From assembly GCA_031257955.1 (NCBI GenBank), contig JAIRNQ010000301.1, positions 1 through 14,587 on the forward strand: 14,587 nucleotides of DNA, in the 5' to 3' direction. Shown here one piece after another: positions 1-7,091 of the stretch. Positions within the stretch are counted from its first letter, which is position 1. Every line of letters begins with the position of its first letter. The translations under genes and the position numbers were made by a program. The stretch is from Deltaproteobacteria bacterium. GTDB lineage: Bacteria; Desulfobacterota; Desulfarculia; Adiutricales; Adiutricaceae. The notes beneath the pieces were generated by a model. That model searched no databases. It worked only from the letters and a program-made list of their open reading frames with translations, and was not told the DNA's origin.

Positions 1-1
1 C

Positions 2-559
2 GCCTCCAAGCTCACTCTGGTGCCGGGCAAGATCCAGAACGTGGCCGAGGCCATAATGGAGGCCATCGGATCGTTCCAGGACGGGGTCATGGGTCCCCAA
101 GGGCGACCCTATTTTCCCTTCATGGCCTCCCTCATCATCTTCGTTTTCGTCTGCGACGTGAACGGTCTGATCCCGGGAAGCACTTCGCCGACGGCCAATT
201 TAAACACGACCGTGGCCCTGGCCCTACTCATTTTTTTGGCGACTCACATCCTGGGCTTTAGGGCCAACGGCATCCGTTATCTGAAGCGCTTCATGGGTCC
301 GGTGGCCTTTCTGGCCCCCATCATGACCCCACTGGAGATTGTCAGCCACTTGGCCAGGGTATTGTCGCTCTCGCTGCGTTTGTTTGGCAACATCATGGGC
401 GAGGATCTGGTCCTGGCCGTTCTGTTCATGCTGGCCGGTGCCTATCTGGTACCCCTCCCGATGATGTTTCTGGGGCTCTTTACCGGCTTTCTGCAAGCCT
501 TCATCATGACCATTTTGGCCATGATGTACGTGGCCGAAGCCCTGGAACATGAACATTAA
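2..559 (+). CDS. atpB: ATP synthase F0 subunit a, 5' truncated by window edge
   Basis: Subunit a of the F1F0 ATP synthase, the inner-membrane stator subunit that forms the two ion half-channels against the c-ring. The frame is open from base 2 with no convincing start: the GTG at 20 lies inside the conserved stretch around LVPGK, so the true start is upstream. About 186 codons are visible; full-length homologues have roughly 230. The late helix motif LSLSLRLFGNIMGED carries the essential arginine (equivalent of E. coli R210) next to the conserved FGN. Hydrophobic segments follow one another through the C-terminal half, and the protein ends in EALEHEH. The gene is followed 252 bp later by atpE in the same direction. 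Identification is firm; only the N-terminus is missing. Confidence 0.95.
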   Translation, partial: ASKLTLVPGKIQNVAEAIMEAIGSFQDGVMGPQGRPYFPFMASLIIFVFVCDVNGLIPGSTSPTANLNTTVALALLIFLATHILGFRANGIRYLKRFMGPVAFLAPIMTPLEIVSHLARVLSLSLRLFGNIMGEDLVLAVLFMLAGAYLVPLPMMFLGLFTGFLQAFIMTILAMMYVAEALEHEH

Positions 560-811
560 GCCATAAGCCTTAATCCAACTCGCGTTAACCAGCGCCGCCC
601 CTTCCGGGGCCTTAAACGGTAAGCCTTAGAGAGAACGTCTCAAATAACTGGTCCCCTTTACGCGAGCGTAGGGGAACTAAGCGCTTAGCGATAGACGAAT
701 ACAATATTTTTATGGCGGCTGGGGCACAAAAAACCCCCGGGCGCAGAACGGAATTTTAACCGGCCCCTTTGGGCCAAGCGCCACTTACCTTTTCCGCGAG
801 GAGAATCGAAC
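560..811 (+). other. atpB-atpE spacer with stem-loops
   Basis: No gene is visible in this 252-bp spacer, which is long for two F0 subunits. It holds three structures. A hairpin at 653-674 has arms CCCC-TT-TACG and CGTAGGGG with a CGAG loop. A perfect 12-bp palindrome CTAAGCGCTTAG lies at 677-688. A hairpin GGCCC-CTTT-GGGCC lies at 762-775, just upstream of the atpE ribosome binding site GAGGAG (798-803). None is followed by a T-run, so they look more like mRNA processing or stability elements than terminators. That role is inference. Confidence 0.45.
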
Positions 812-1171
812 ATGAAAAAAACCGCCGTCTTTCTACTAACGGCATTGTGCGCCACGCTGGTCTCGGCCGTGGCCTTGGCCGCCGATGGCGACGCTACCGT
901 CACGGCTTTGAACACCGTTTCCGCGATCGCGACCGTGGCCGGCATCGGCATGGCCATAGCCATCTTGGGACCCAGCATCAGCCAGGGGTTGGCCATTTTC
1001 GCCTCCACGGCCGGAATCGCCCGGAACCCGGAAGCGGCGGGCACCATCAGGGTGACCATGATCATCGGCTTGGCCTTGATCGAGTCGTTGGCCATCTACG
1101 CCCTGGTTATCGAACTTTTGATACTTTACGCTTTCCCTTATTCGGATCTGATAACCAAGTTCCTCAGCTAA
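812..1171 (+). CDS. atpE: ATP synthase F0 subunit c with signal-like N-terminal extension
   Basis: Proteolipid of the F0 rotor ring, 119 residues. The start is set by ATG at 812 with GAGGAG eight bases upstream. The first ~24 residues (MKK, a hydrophobic run, then ALAA) look like a signal peptide and make the protein longer than the usual 75-85 residues; such extensions are known in deltaproteobacterial c subunits. Two membrane helices follow, joined by the polar loop GIARNPEAAG (the conserved R-N/Q-P loop). The ion-binding carboxylate is the glutamate in GLALIESLAIYALVI on helix 2. Helix 1 carries a glutamine in GPSISQG. The Gln, Glu-Ser and Tyr (ESxxxY) match part of the sodium-binding signature of Na+-type rings, but the threonine after Glu-Ser is replaced by leucine, so ion specificity is open. 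Confidence 0.95.
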   Translation: MKKTAVFLLTALCATLVSAVALAADGDATVTALNTVSAIATVAGIGMAIAILGPSISQGLAIFASTAGIARNPEAAGTIRVTMIIGLALIESLAIYALVIELLILYAFPYSDLITKFLS

Positions 1172-1172
1172 A

Positions 1173-1190
1173 CCCAGGGAGGTCCCTGGG
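1173..1190 (+). other. stem-loop directly after atpE
   Basis: A perfect 7-bp hairpin (CCCAGGG, loop AGGT, CCCTGGG) begins two bases after the atpE stop codon. It has no T-run. It may protect the 3' end of the atpE message, with actual termination at the stronger hairpin about 100 bp downstream. Confidence 0.5.
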
Positions 1191-1279
1191 CATCACCCAT
1201 TTTGGGCTTAATCCCTTAAGGGGTTAACCCCCGGGGGAAGCCCGGGGAAGCCCGATACCTTAACGTTTACCGACAACCC

Positions 1280-1320
1280 GGCGGTAGTCCCGGCGTCGCC
1301 CGGACTATCGCCTTTTATTT
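1280..1320 (+). terminator. intrinsic terminator between atpE and thrC
   Basis: An 11-bp stem with a single G-U pair is formed by GGCGGTAGTCC (1280-1290) and GGACTATCGCC (1302-1312) around an 11-nt loop. It is followed at once by TTTTATTT (1313-1320). This is a textbook Rho-independent terminator on the plus strand and separates the ATP synthase transcript from thrC. Confidence 0.85.
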
Positions 1321-1372
1321 GGCCCACCGGCCGTAGGGCGAAACGGCCAAGATCACCGAAGAAAAAAACCCT

Positions 1373-2872
1373 ATGTTGGCTCACGATTTTCCCGACGACT
1401 TAAAGCCTTTCCTGGCCCCGACTCCCGGGGGGGACATGGGCTACGACTGCCTGGTCTGCGGGGCCAGGCACGCGCCCGATCGATTGCTCTATACCTGCCC
1501 GTCTTGCGGCGGGTTGTTGATGCTCACCGACCATAATATCGACCGGCTAAGGGACAAGCCAGGATCGTTTTGGCGAAGGCTCTTCGACCACCGCCTGATG
1601 CTAAATCTGCCGGCCCTGCGGGGGGTTTTTACTTTCCATGAATTTTTGGCCCCAAATATTCCCCTATCCGACGTGATATATCTGGGCGAGGGGCACACCC
1701 CGGTGGTCAAAGCCCCATCGGTCTTGGCCAATATGGTGGGGGCCAACTTTTACGTCAAGATGGAAGGGCAAAACCCCTCGGCCTCCTTTAAGGACCGGGG
1801 CATGGCCGCCGCCCTCTCCATGCTTAACCATCTGGTCAGGAAGCAGAATCTGGACCAAGTGATTGCCGTCTGCGCCTCGACCGGGGACACCTCGGCCGCG
1901 GCCGCCCTATACGCCTCCAGCTTGGGCCAGGCGGTTAAATCGGCCGTGCTTCTGCCCAAGGGCAAAGTCACCCCACAGCAGCTGAGCCAGCCGTTGGGGG
2001 CCGGGGCCACGGTCTTTGAACTGCCCGGTGTATTCGACGACTCCATGAAAGTGGTGGAGCGCCTCTCGGAAAAATACCGCGTGGCCCTTTTAAACTCCAA
2101 AAATCCCTGGCGGGTTTTGGGGCAAGAGTCCTACGCCTACGAGGTGGCCCAAAGTTTTGACTATAGCCTCTTGGACAAGGTTTTGATCGTCCCGGTCGGG
2201 AACGCCGGCAACATCACGGCCATCCTCTCGGGGCTACTCAAATTTCACAGGGCTTCGGTCATAGACGGTCTCCCGAAGATCGTGGCCGTCCAGTCCAAGC
2301 GGGCCAACCCGGTATTTTTGTATTACCGCCAGCCCTTGGGCGACCGCTACTACGCCCCGGTGGCCGTAAAACCCTCGGTGGCCCAGGCGGCCATGATAGG
2401 CGATCCGGTCTCCTTTCCCAGGCTGGCCGAGCTTAGCGCCTTATACGAGAGAGAGGCGGGACTTTCGTCGTTTTACGTGGTCGAGGTGGACGAGACGGCC
2501 ATCATGGAAGGCATGCTGCAGGCCAACCGCCACGGCCTCACGGTCTGCACCCAAGGGGGCGAGTGCCTGGCCGGCCTCAAGGCCGCCCTGGGCGAGGGCC
2601 TGATTACCCCATCGGAAACGGCCATTCTGGATTCCACCGCCCACGCCTTGAAGTTCGTCGATTTCCAGAACGCCTATTTCGAGGGCCGGCTGGGAAGCGA
2701 GTACGGGGTGGCCACCAACCCGGAATTGGCCAACCGACCAAGACAAGTTGAACTGGGTCAGGCCCCCATCCCCGAGCCGGGCAAGGCCATGGCCCCGGAG
2801 GACCGTGAGGCCTTCGTCTCGGCGGCGGCCAAAGCCATAGCCGAAAGCCTGGGCCTGGCCGAGAAGGCCTAA
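1373..2872 (+). CDS. thrC: threonine synthase with N-terminal zinc ribbon
   Basis: PLP-dependent enzyme that converts O-phosphohomoserine to threonine in the cytoplasm, the last step of threonine biosynthesis; 499 residues. Cysteines C26, C29, C42 and C45 form a CxxC...CxxC pair typical of the small zinc ribbon found at the start of one threonine synthase subgroup. The fold-type II PLP site is clear: SASFKDRGM has the Schiff-base lysine at K140, and GNAGNITA forms the cofactor phosphate-binding loop. The ATG at 1373 follows an A-rich stretch with no strong Shine-Dalgarno, but it sits just ahead of conserved sequence. The gene lies alone after a terminator, and 90 bp separate it from the U32 gene. 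Other fold-type II enzymes are possible in principle, but length, zinc ribbon and GEGHTP substrate loop point to ThrC. Confidence 0.9.
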   Translation: MLAHDFPDDLKPFLAPTPGGDMGYDCLVCGARHAPDRLLYTCPSCGGLLMLTDHNIDRLRDKPGSFWRRLFDHRLMLNLPALRGVFTFHEFLAPNIPLSDVIYLGEGHTPVVKAPSVLANMVGANFYVKMEGQNPSASFKDRGMAAALSMLNHLVRKQNLDQVIAVCASTGDTSAAAALYASSLGQAVKSAVLLPKGKVTPQQLSQPLGAGATVFELPGVFDDSMKVVERLSEKYRVALLNSKNPWRVLGQESYAYEVAQSFDYSLLDKVLIVPVGNAGNITAILSGLLKFHRASVIDGLPKIVAVQSKRANPVFLYYRQPLGDRYYAPVAVKPSVAQAAMIGDPVSFPRLAELSALYEREAGLSSFYVVEVDETAIMEGMLQANRHGLTVCTQGGECLAGLKAALGEGLITPSETAILDSTAHALKFVDFQNAYFEGRLGSEYGVATNPELANRPRQVELGQAPIPEPGKAMAPEDREAFVSAAAKAIAESLGLAEKA

Positions 2873-2909
2873 CGGCCCAGCCCGCCGAGAGGCTAAGCCT
2901 CACGGCCAA

Positions 2910-2928
2910 GCTTGGGTCGGTCCCAAGC
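2910..2928 (+). other. stem-loop between thrC and the U32 gene
   Basis: A perfect 7-bp hairpin, GCTTGGG (2910-2916) and CCCAAGC (2922-2928), lies in the 90-bp gap. There is no T-run after it. It could act as a weak or Rho-assisted terminator for thrC or as an mRNA stabiliser. Confidence 0.4.
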
Positions 2929-2962
2929 CTCGGGACATAAATTCAATCTGGACCAAAACCAT

Positions 2963-5149
2963 ATGGACAATACCCGCAAGGCCTCCCCCAGGGCCGGGGC
3001 CGGCCAACAATCGGGCCGGCCGGAGCTTCTGGCGCCGGCTGGGGGTCAGGCCTCTTGGGCCGCCGCCCTGGAGGCGGGGGCCGACGCCGTCTACCTGGGC
3101 CTGAACCAATTTTCGGCCCGGAGCAACGCGGAAAACTTCACTTTGGGCGAACTGAAGGGCGCCATCGAGGAATCGAGAAGGGTCGGGGTCAAGGTTTATT
3201 TGGCCTTCAATTCCCTCATCAAGGAAGGCGAACTGGCGGCGGCCTTTAAAACCGTCCGGTCCCTGGCCGAGATGGAACCCGACGCCTTTATCGTCCAGGA
3301 CTTGGGCCTGGCCTCCCTCTGCCGGGAACTGGCCCCGGACATCCCCCTCCACGCCTCTACCCTGACCGCCGTCCACACCCTGGACGGCCTGGCCGCCCTC
3401 TCCGGGTTGGGCTTTAGCCGGGCGGTCCTCCCGAGGGAACTAAACATTTCCGAGATCGCCCTCCTCTCCCAGAGGAGCGCCCTGGAGGTCGAAGTTTTCG
3501 TCCACGGGGCCCTGTGTTTCTCCTTCTCCGGTTTATGTTTGATGTCCAGCTTCCTGGGCGGCCGCTCGGCCCTGCGGGGCGGCTGCGCCCAGCCCTGCCG
3601 CCGGTTTTACCAAAACGCCGGCCGCCGACAAAATTTCTTTTCCCTCTCCGACTTCATGGGCTTGCGTTTCGTGCCCGAGCTTCGCAAACTCCCAATAGCC
3701 GCCTTAAAGATCGAGGGCCGCATGAAGGGGCCCGATTACGTCAGCGGCGTGGTTAAGGCCTATAAGTTGATGCTGGAAGCCCCGGAGGCCCGGTTAAAGG
3801 AGGCTTACGAAGAGGCCGTGGCCATCTTGCGAAATCTTCCCGGCCGCCCGCCCGGCCCAGGGTTTATGGCCGGCGATCCCTTCGCCGCCGGTCTCTGGGA
3901 GACCCAAAATCCTTCGGGCCTCAAGCTGGGTCGCCTAAGGCCCACCGGAAACGGCCAAGGCGAGATCACCCTTCTGGCCCCCTTAAAACTCCTGGATCGG
4001 CTGCGCTTCTCCGACGAGGCCGAGGAAGATCGGGCCTACAAGCTACGAAAGATGGAGCGGGTCCTGCCCGCCCCATCTTCCGAGCCGAGTTCCGACGAAC
4101 CCGATTCGACCGAACCGGATTCAACCGAACCCGATTCCACCGGAATCGAATCGGCCGAGGCCGGGGAGACCGTCAGGCTTTATTTGGGCGATCCCAATTC
4201 CCCGCCCCCGGAAACGGATTTATTTAAAATCGGATCCGGCGCCCTGGAGAAAGAACTCTTGGCCTCGGACCCGGTCAAAAGACTGCGGGCCATCGCCAAA
4301 AACTACTCCCCGCCGACCCCGGGGCCCCTCCCGTCGGCCCTCTCCGGGGAGAGGGGCGGACCGGCCCCGAGTCCCGGGCGCACCCAGCCGCTGTGGTTGT
4401 GGGTGGACGGCTTCGACCACGTCCAAGAGACCTTGAAGTTTAAGCCCCGCAAGATCATTGTGCCGCTGACCGCCGAAAACGCCAAAAAACTCGGCCAATA
4501 CCGTAAGCTCTTGGCCCCCTATTCCAATTTGGTCTGGAGCCTCCCGCCCATTACCTTGGGCGGCGGCTTGGAAAAGGTCCGCCGGGAAGCCAAGAAACTC
4601 ATAGAGGCCGGGCATAGGGACTTCATGGTGGCCAGCCTGGGGCAGATACCCCTCCTAAACCGCCTGCATCCGGGCCTGAAGCTCTGGGGCGACCACCATC
4701 TGGGGGTCCTCAACCATCTGGCCGGCCAAGCCCTGGCCGATGCGGGCCTGACCGGGGTGACCGTTTCCATGGAAAGCGACCAGGCCACCCTCTTAAAACT
4801 CTCCCAGGCCCCCTTTCCCGGCGGGGTATTGATGTACCTCTACGGGCGCCCGGCCCTCTTCACTTCCCGCTACCGACCGCCCAGCCTCAAACGCGGCCCG
4901 GTGGTCAGCCAAAGGGGAGAAAAATTCTGGACGGCCGAGGAAGGCGACGCCTTCGCCCTCCAGTCCGAGCATCGGGTCTTCATCGGCGGGCTCCTAAAAA
5001 CCCCCAAACCCAAGGGCTTCGTGGGCCTGATCGTCGATCTGCGCCGGGAACCCAACCCGGTCGAGGCCGGCCGTCGCCTCCGAAAAGCCATCGACCAGGG
5101 ACGGGGCAGTCCCGGCCTCTCCTTCAACTTCAAGCGCGGCCTCCAGTAG
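2963..5149 (+). CDS. U32-family protein, RlhA/YegQ-like RNA hydroxylation factor
   Basis: About 728 residues. The family is named peptidase U32, but several members are now tied to RNA hydroxylation (RlhA on 23S rRNA, TrhP on tRNA). The N-terminal barrel start ELLAPAGG (residue ~21) and GADAVYLGLNQFSAR are typical. The U32 signature spans ~177-216: EVFVHGALCFS, SGxC, then RGGCAQPCRR, giving four conserved cysteines likely to bind a metal or Fe-S cluster. The C-terminal half matches the long U32 form. I chose ATG at 2963; an in-frame TTG at 2912 lies inside a hairpin and adds non-conserved sequence. Residues ~372-401 are an acidic Ser/Glu/Asp/Pro insert, and ~450-475 includes a REP-like palindrome translated as proline- and glycine-rich sequence. 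Both are probably surface loops. Which RNA it acts on is not readable. Confidence 0.85.
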   Translation: MDNTRKASPRAGAGQQSGRPELLAPAGGQASWAAALEAGADAVYLGLNQFSARSNAENFTLGELKGAIEESRRVGVKVYLAFNSLIKEGELAAAFKTVRSLAEMEPDAFIVQDLGLASLCRELAPDIPLHASTLTAVHTLDGLAALSGLGFSRAVLPRELNISEIALLSQRSALEVEVFVHGALCFSFSGLCLMSSFLGGRSALRGGCAQPCRRFYQNAGRRQNFFSLSDFMGLRFVPELRKLPIAALKIEGRMKGPDYVSGVVKAYKLMLEAPEARLKEAYEEAVAILRNLPGRPPGPGFMAGDPFAAGLWETQNPSGLKLGRLRPTGNGQGEITLLAPLKLLDRLRFSDEAEEDRAYKLRKMERVLPAPSSEPSSDEPDSTEPDSTEPDSTGIESAEAGETVRLYLGDPNSPPPETDLFKIGSGALEKELLASDPVKRLRAIAKNYSPPTPGPLPSALSGERGGPAPSPGRTQPLWLWVDGFDHVQETLKFKPRKIIVPLTAENAKKLGQYRKLLAPYSNLVWSLPPITLGGGLEKVRREAKKLIEAGHRDFMVASLGQIPLLNRLHPGLKLWGDHHLGVLNHLAGQALADAGLTGVTVSMESDQATLLKLSQAPFPGGVLMYLYGRPALFTSRYRPPSLKRGPVVSQRGEKFWTAEEGDAFALQSEHRVFIGGLLKTPKPKGFVGLIVDLRREPNPVEAGRRLRKAIDQGRGSPGLSFNFKRGLQ
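4097..4141 (+). repeat. three 15-bp tandem repeats coding EPDST
   Basis: Three consecutive 15-bp units of the form GAACCSGATTCNACC (4097-4111, 4112-4126, 4127-4141) encode EPDST three times inside the U32 gene. The period is a multiple of three, so copy-number change keeps the frame. The repeat sits in an acidic low-complexity insert. Confidence 0.8.
4329..4357 (+). repeat. REP-like palindrome inside the U32 gene
   Basis: An 8-bp perfect stem CCCTCTCC / GGAGAGGG (4338-4345 and 4348-4355) is preceded by CCCGTCGGCC. The same combination in the opposite orientation occurs at 11177-11204 in the outer-membrane fusion gene. Shared palindrome plus flank suggests a dispersed repetitive extragenic palindrome-type element that has landed in frame. 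Confidence 0.5.
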
Positions 5150-5301
5150 TCCAATCGCCGGCCCGGCGAACGGGCTACTGGCTGGGCCAGTAATTGCCCA
5201 TTTGGGTATAATTACCGTCAAAACCTTCCAAACCTTCAAACATTCCAAACCTTCGAAACCTTCCAGTCTCCCCTTGTCGCCAAACCTTTGGCCTTGATGG
5301 A
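5150..5301. other. convergent spacer with hairpins and a 9-nt repeat
   Basis: Spacer between the convergent U32 gene and the TiaS-like gene. A perfect 7-bp hairpin TACTGGC-TGG-GCCAGTA (5176-5192) is followed by CCCA-TT-TGGG flanked by TAATT and AATTA; together these are candidate bidirectional terminators without a clean T-run. At 5221-5264 there are five tandem units of about 9 nt, consensus AAACCTTCN, the third shortened to 8 nt. No gene is visible. Confidence 0.55.
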
Positions 5302-6135
5302 CTATTTTTTGATTAACTGGTATTCGGGGCCCAAGCCGAGATATTTTTTCAAGGCCTTGACCTTGGGTTTTACGATGGGTTTTAGATATCGTTTCAGGGG
5401 GGATCGGTAATGGACGGTTCGCCATTGGCCGCCCAATCGGGCGGGATTCCCTTTTGGGAGGACCGGCAAGACCACCTGATTGGCCCATAGATACGGACGA
5501 ATCCAACCAAAAGTTTCCACCCAATCCTCATCCATCGGAATAAAGGCTTGCCGATCGAGAGAGACGACCAAGATCCCGTAGCCCCTCAAAGTCCCGACCT
5601 GGATGGGGTTGGGGAGCGTTTTCAAGGGGACCCGGTAGTCCAATAGGCGGCCAAACCAGCCCTTGACGCTCAAGCCGACGGCGGCCGCCGCGCCAATGAT
5701 TCCGTCCGAGGTACCGCCCAGACCCAAAAGCTTGGCCCCCGACTCGGAAGCCGCGGCCTGGGCGTCGCTTTGGCTGACCACCTTTCTTGAGGCCTCAAGC
5801 CCAAAGGCGGCCAGCGGCGAGAGCTCTGGGCCCTCGCAAGCCACGCAGATTCCCGGATCGCTCCCTTCGCAGGCCAGGGACAAGACGTGGTCCGAGGCGA
5901 TCTTGGCCAACAGATCCAAATCCGGCCGCTCGTCGCTGTCGACGATCAGGCAGGCCGGGCTGTTATGGGAAGTGAAGCTTATGCCCTTAAGCTGCGGCAA
6001 CTGGTGCCTAATGACCGCCCAGCGAGCGTAACCCAGGGGCAATTGGTTGGCCATGAGTTTGGCCAAATGGCCGGTACCGAAAGGACCGCCCTTGACGTCG
6101 GTGTCGTCTACGCCGATATAACTGCGAAATGACAT
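5302..6135 (-). CDS. TiaS-related GxDDTD protein, function unknown
   Basis: A 277-residue cytoplasmic protein. The N-terminus GVDDTD (residues 8-13) followed by GTGHLA matches the ATP-handling N-terminal domain of TiaS, the archaeal tRNA-Ile2 agmatidine synthetase. Further family-like stretches are GSDPG (91-95) and GTSDGIIGAAAAVGL (141-155). It is shorter than archaeal TiaS (about 420 residues) and shows no clear OB-fold or zinc ribbon behind the first domain. Bacteria normally use TilS and lysidine at this tRNA position, so this stand-alone form may act on something else. The start ATG at 6135 has AGGA seven bases upstream. It follows the uptake genes on the same strand but across a repeat-filled 309-bp spacer, so operon membership is uncertain. 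Confidence 0.6.
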   Translation of the reverse strand: MSFRSYIGVDDTDVKGGPFGTGHLAKLMANQLPLGYARWAVIRHQLPQLKGISFTSHNSPACLIVDSDERPDLDLLAKIASDHVLSLACEGSDPGICVACEGPELSPLAAFGLEASRKVVSQSDAQAAASESGAKLLGLGGTSDGIIGAAAAVGLSVKGWFGRLLDYRVPLKTLPNPIQVGTLRGYGILVVSLDRQAFIPMDEDWVETFGWIRPYLWANQVVLPVLPKGNPARLGGQWRTVHYRSPLKRYLKPIVKPKVKALKKYLGLGPEYQLIKK

Positions 6136-6167
6136 TTTGAATTCCTATAATAATAGCGAAATGAAAG

Positions 6168-6323
6168 ATTGAGGTGAAAATATTCCCCATTGTTGTGCTC
6201 CTGGAGAACAAGCTTCATCGACCTTCAAACTACTGGCCCAATCCCATTGAGGTGAAAATATTCCCCATTGTTGGGCTCCTGGGGAACAAGCTTCATCGAC
6301 CTTCAAACTACTGGCCCAATCCC
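6168..6323. repeat. 78-bp tandem duplication
   Basis: Two adjacent copies, 6168-6245 and 6246-6323, differ at only two positions I can see. Each begins ATTGAGGTGAAAATATTCCC and ends CTGGCCCAATCCC. Because 78 is a multiple of three, open frames run through both copies on either strand and produce repeated peptides, but no ribosome binding site or family similarity supports a gene. It lies in the 309-bp spacer (6136-6444) between the TiaS-like gene and the S-component gene; 6393-6444 shows nothing recognisable. Confidence 0.9.
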
Positions 6324-6392
6324 ATGGAGGACAATGGGGCCAGGGGGCCCGCCCCCATGGGTACCATGGGGCCATGGCCGGTCGATCGACCG
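6322..6392. repeat. cluster of perfect palindromes
   Basis: Directly after the 78-bp duplication comes a stretch with four CCATGG sites, an inverted repeat CCCCATGG-GTA-CCATGGGG (6353-6371), the palindrome GGCCATGGCC (6370-6379) and the perfect 14-bp palindrome CGGTCGATCGACCG (6379-6392). It lies just downstream of the S-component gene in the direction of transcription, where an operon end could be, but there is no T-run, so a terminator role is not established. Confidence 0.7.
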
Positions 6393-6444
6393 AAAAACCG
6401 GAAGACCCCTTTACCCCGTTCGCAAGCTGGCCAGTTAGGGATTT

Positions 6445-7008
6445 TTACGGGTCAGCATTTTTTATGTCCGTAGCCAACGGGTATTGACGCTTGAGTATTT
6501 TTATCAATTGACCGCTTAGAGCGGCACCCACGGCGGCGAATAGCAATCCCGATAACATTTTGGGGACGTTCATGGTAAGGACTACCCAAATATCTATTCC
6601 CGTTAAAATGTCGCGAAACCAACCCGTTAAATTGTGGGGCAGGGCCGCCAGACCGCCCCAAATGATTAAAATCAAATAACGGTTATGTTTCAGCGGGTCA
6701 TAAATCAAAAACAGTCCGTCCAGGGCCAACCCCACCAAGGATGAATTGATAAAAATATTAAGGGCTTTCAAGCCGCCGCCAAAACTCAAACTCAAAAGGC
6801 CAGCCACGCTTCCCATAACGCAACCTGACCAAGCTCGGGAAGTCAAGGCCTTGCCCAAGCACATCAGAAACATGATCGGTAACATGTTGTGGCCGGGCAT
6901 TTTGAGCGGCAGACGGAAAATCAATCTTAACACGGCTATAAGGGCCGCCAGAAAGACCAATATCAAAGCCTCTCTCAACGGGTCTCTTTTCAAGGAGTTT
7001 TCTGTCAT
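6445..7008 (-). CDS. putative ECF transporter S component (integral membrane)
   Basis: A 187-residue protein with about five hydrophobic segments (near 13-32, 43-58, 62-80, 84-102, and two to three more to ~170), short loops and basic ends, the size and shape of ECF S components, which bind a vitamin or metal and dock on the EcfAA'T module. I do not recognise the substrate class: there is no clear riboflavin, thiamine, biotin or cobalt signature. The loop RLPLKMPGHNMLP is the most distinctive polar feature. Its identity rests mainly on its position 83 bp after the fused EcfA-A'-T gene on the same strand. ATG at 7008 was taken as start; no Shine-Dalgarno is visible, and the start codon falls inside an imperfect repeat. 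It could instead be an unrelated small membrane protein. Confidence 0.6.
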   Translation of the reverse strand: MTENSLKRDPLREALILVFLAALIAVLRLIFRLPLKMPGHNMLPIMFLMCLGKALTSRAWSGCVMGSVAGLLSLSFGGGLKALNIFINSSLVGLALDGLFLIYDPLKHNRYLILIIWGGLAALPHNLTGWFRDILTGIDIWVVLTMNVPKMLSGLLFAAVGAALSGQLIKILKRQYPLATDIKNADP

Positions 7009-7090
7009 TGTAAACTACGCGTTCCAAGAATAGGCGAGCGAAAAACAAGGTCGGTCGTTGTAATCTACGCCAGCCGAGTATAGCCGAGCG
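7004..7090. repeat. imperfect 37-bp direct repeat, period 50
   Basis: Copies at 7004-7040 and 7054-7090 share GTCRTTGTAAWCTACGC at one end and CGAGCG at the other, with about 80 percent identity overall. The left copy includes the start codon of the S-component gene; the right copy ends two bases before the stop codon of the fused ECF gene. Confidence 0.7.
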
Positions 7091-7091
7091 T

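Noticed and set aside
2912..2962. Upstream TTG start for the U32 gene
   Set aside because: It lies in a hairpin, lacks a ribosome binding site and adds 17 residues of non-family sequence; ATG 2963 is preferred.
5221..6323. CRISPR array from the tandem repeats
   Set aside because: The repeats are directly adjacent (9-nt and 78-bp units) without unique spacers, and no cas genes are present.
6145..6473. Open frames on both strands through the 78-bp repeat
   Set aside because: The frame stays open only because the unit is 78 bp. No ribosome binding site, no conserved features, and the peptides are simple duplicates.
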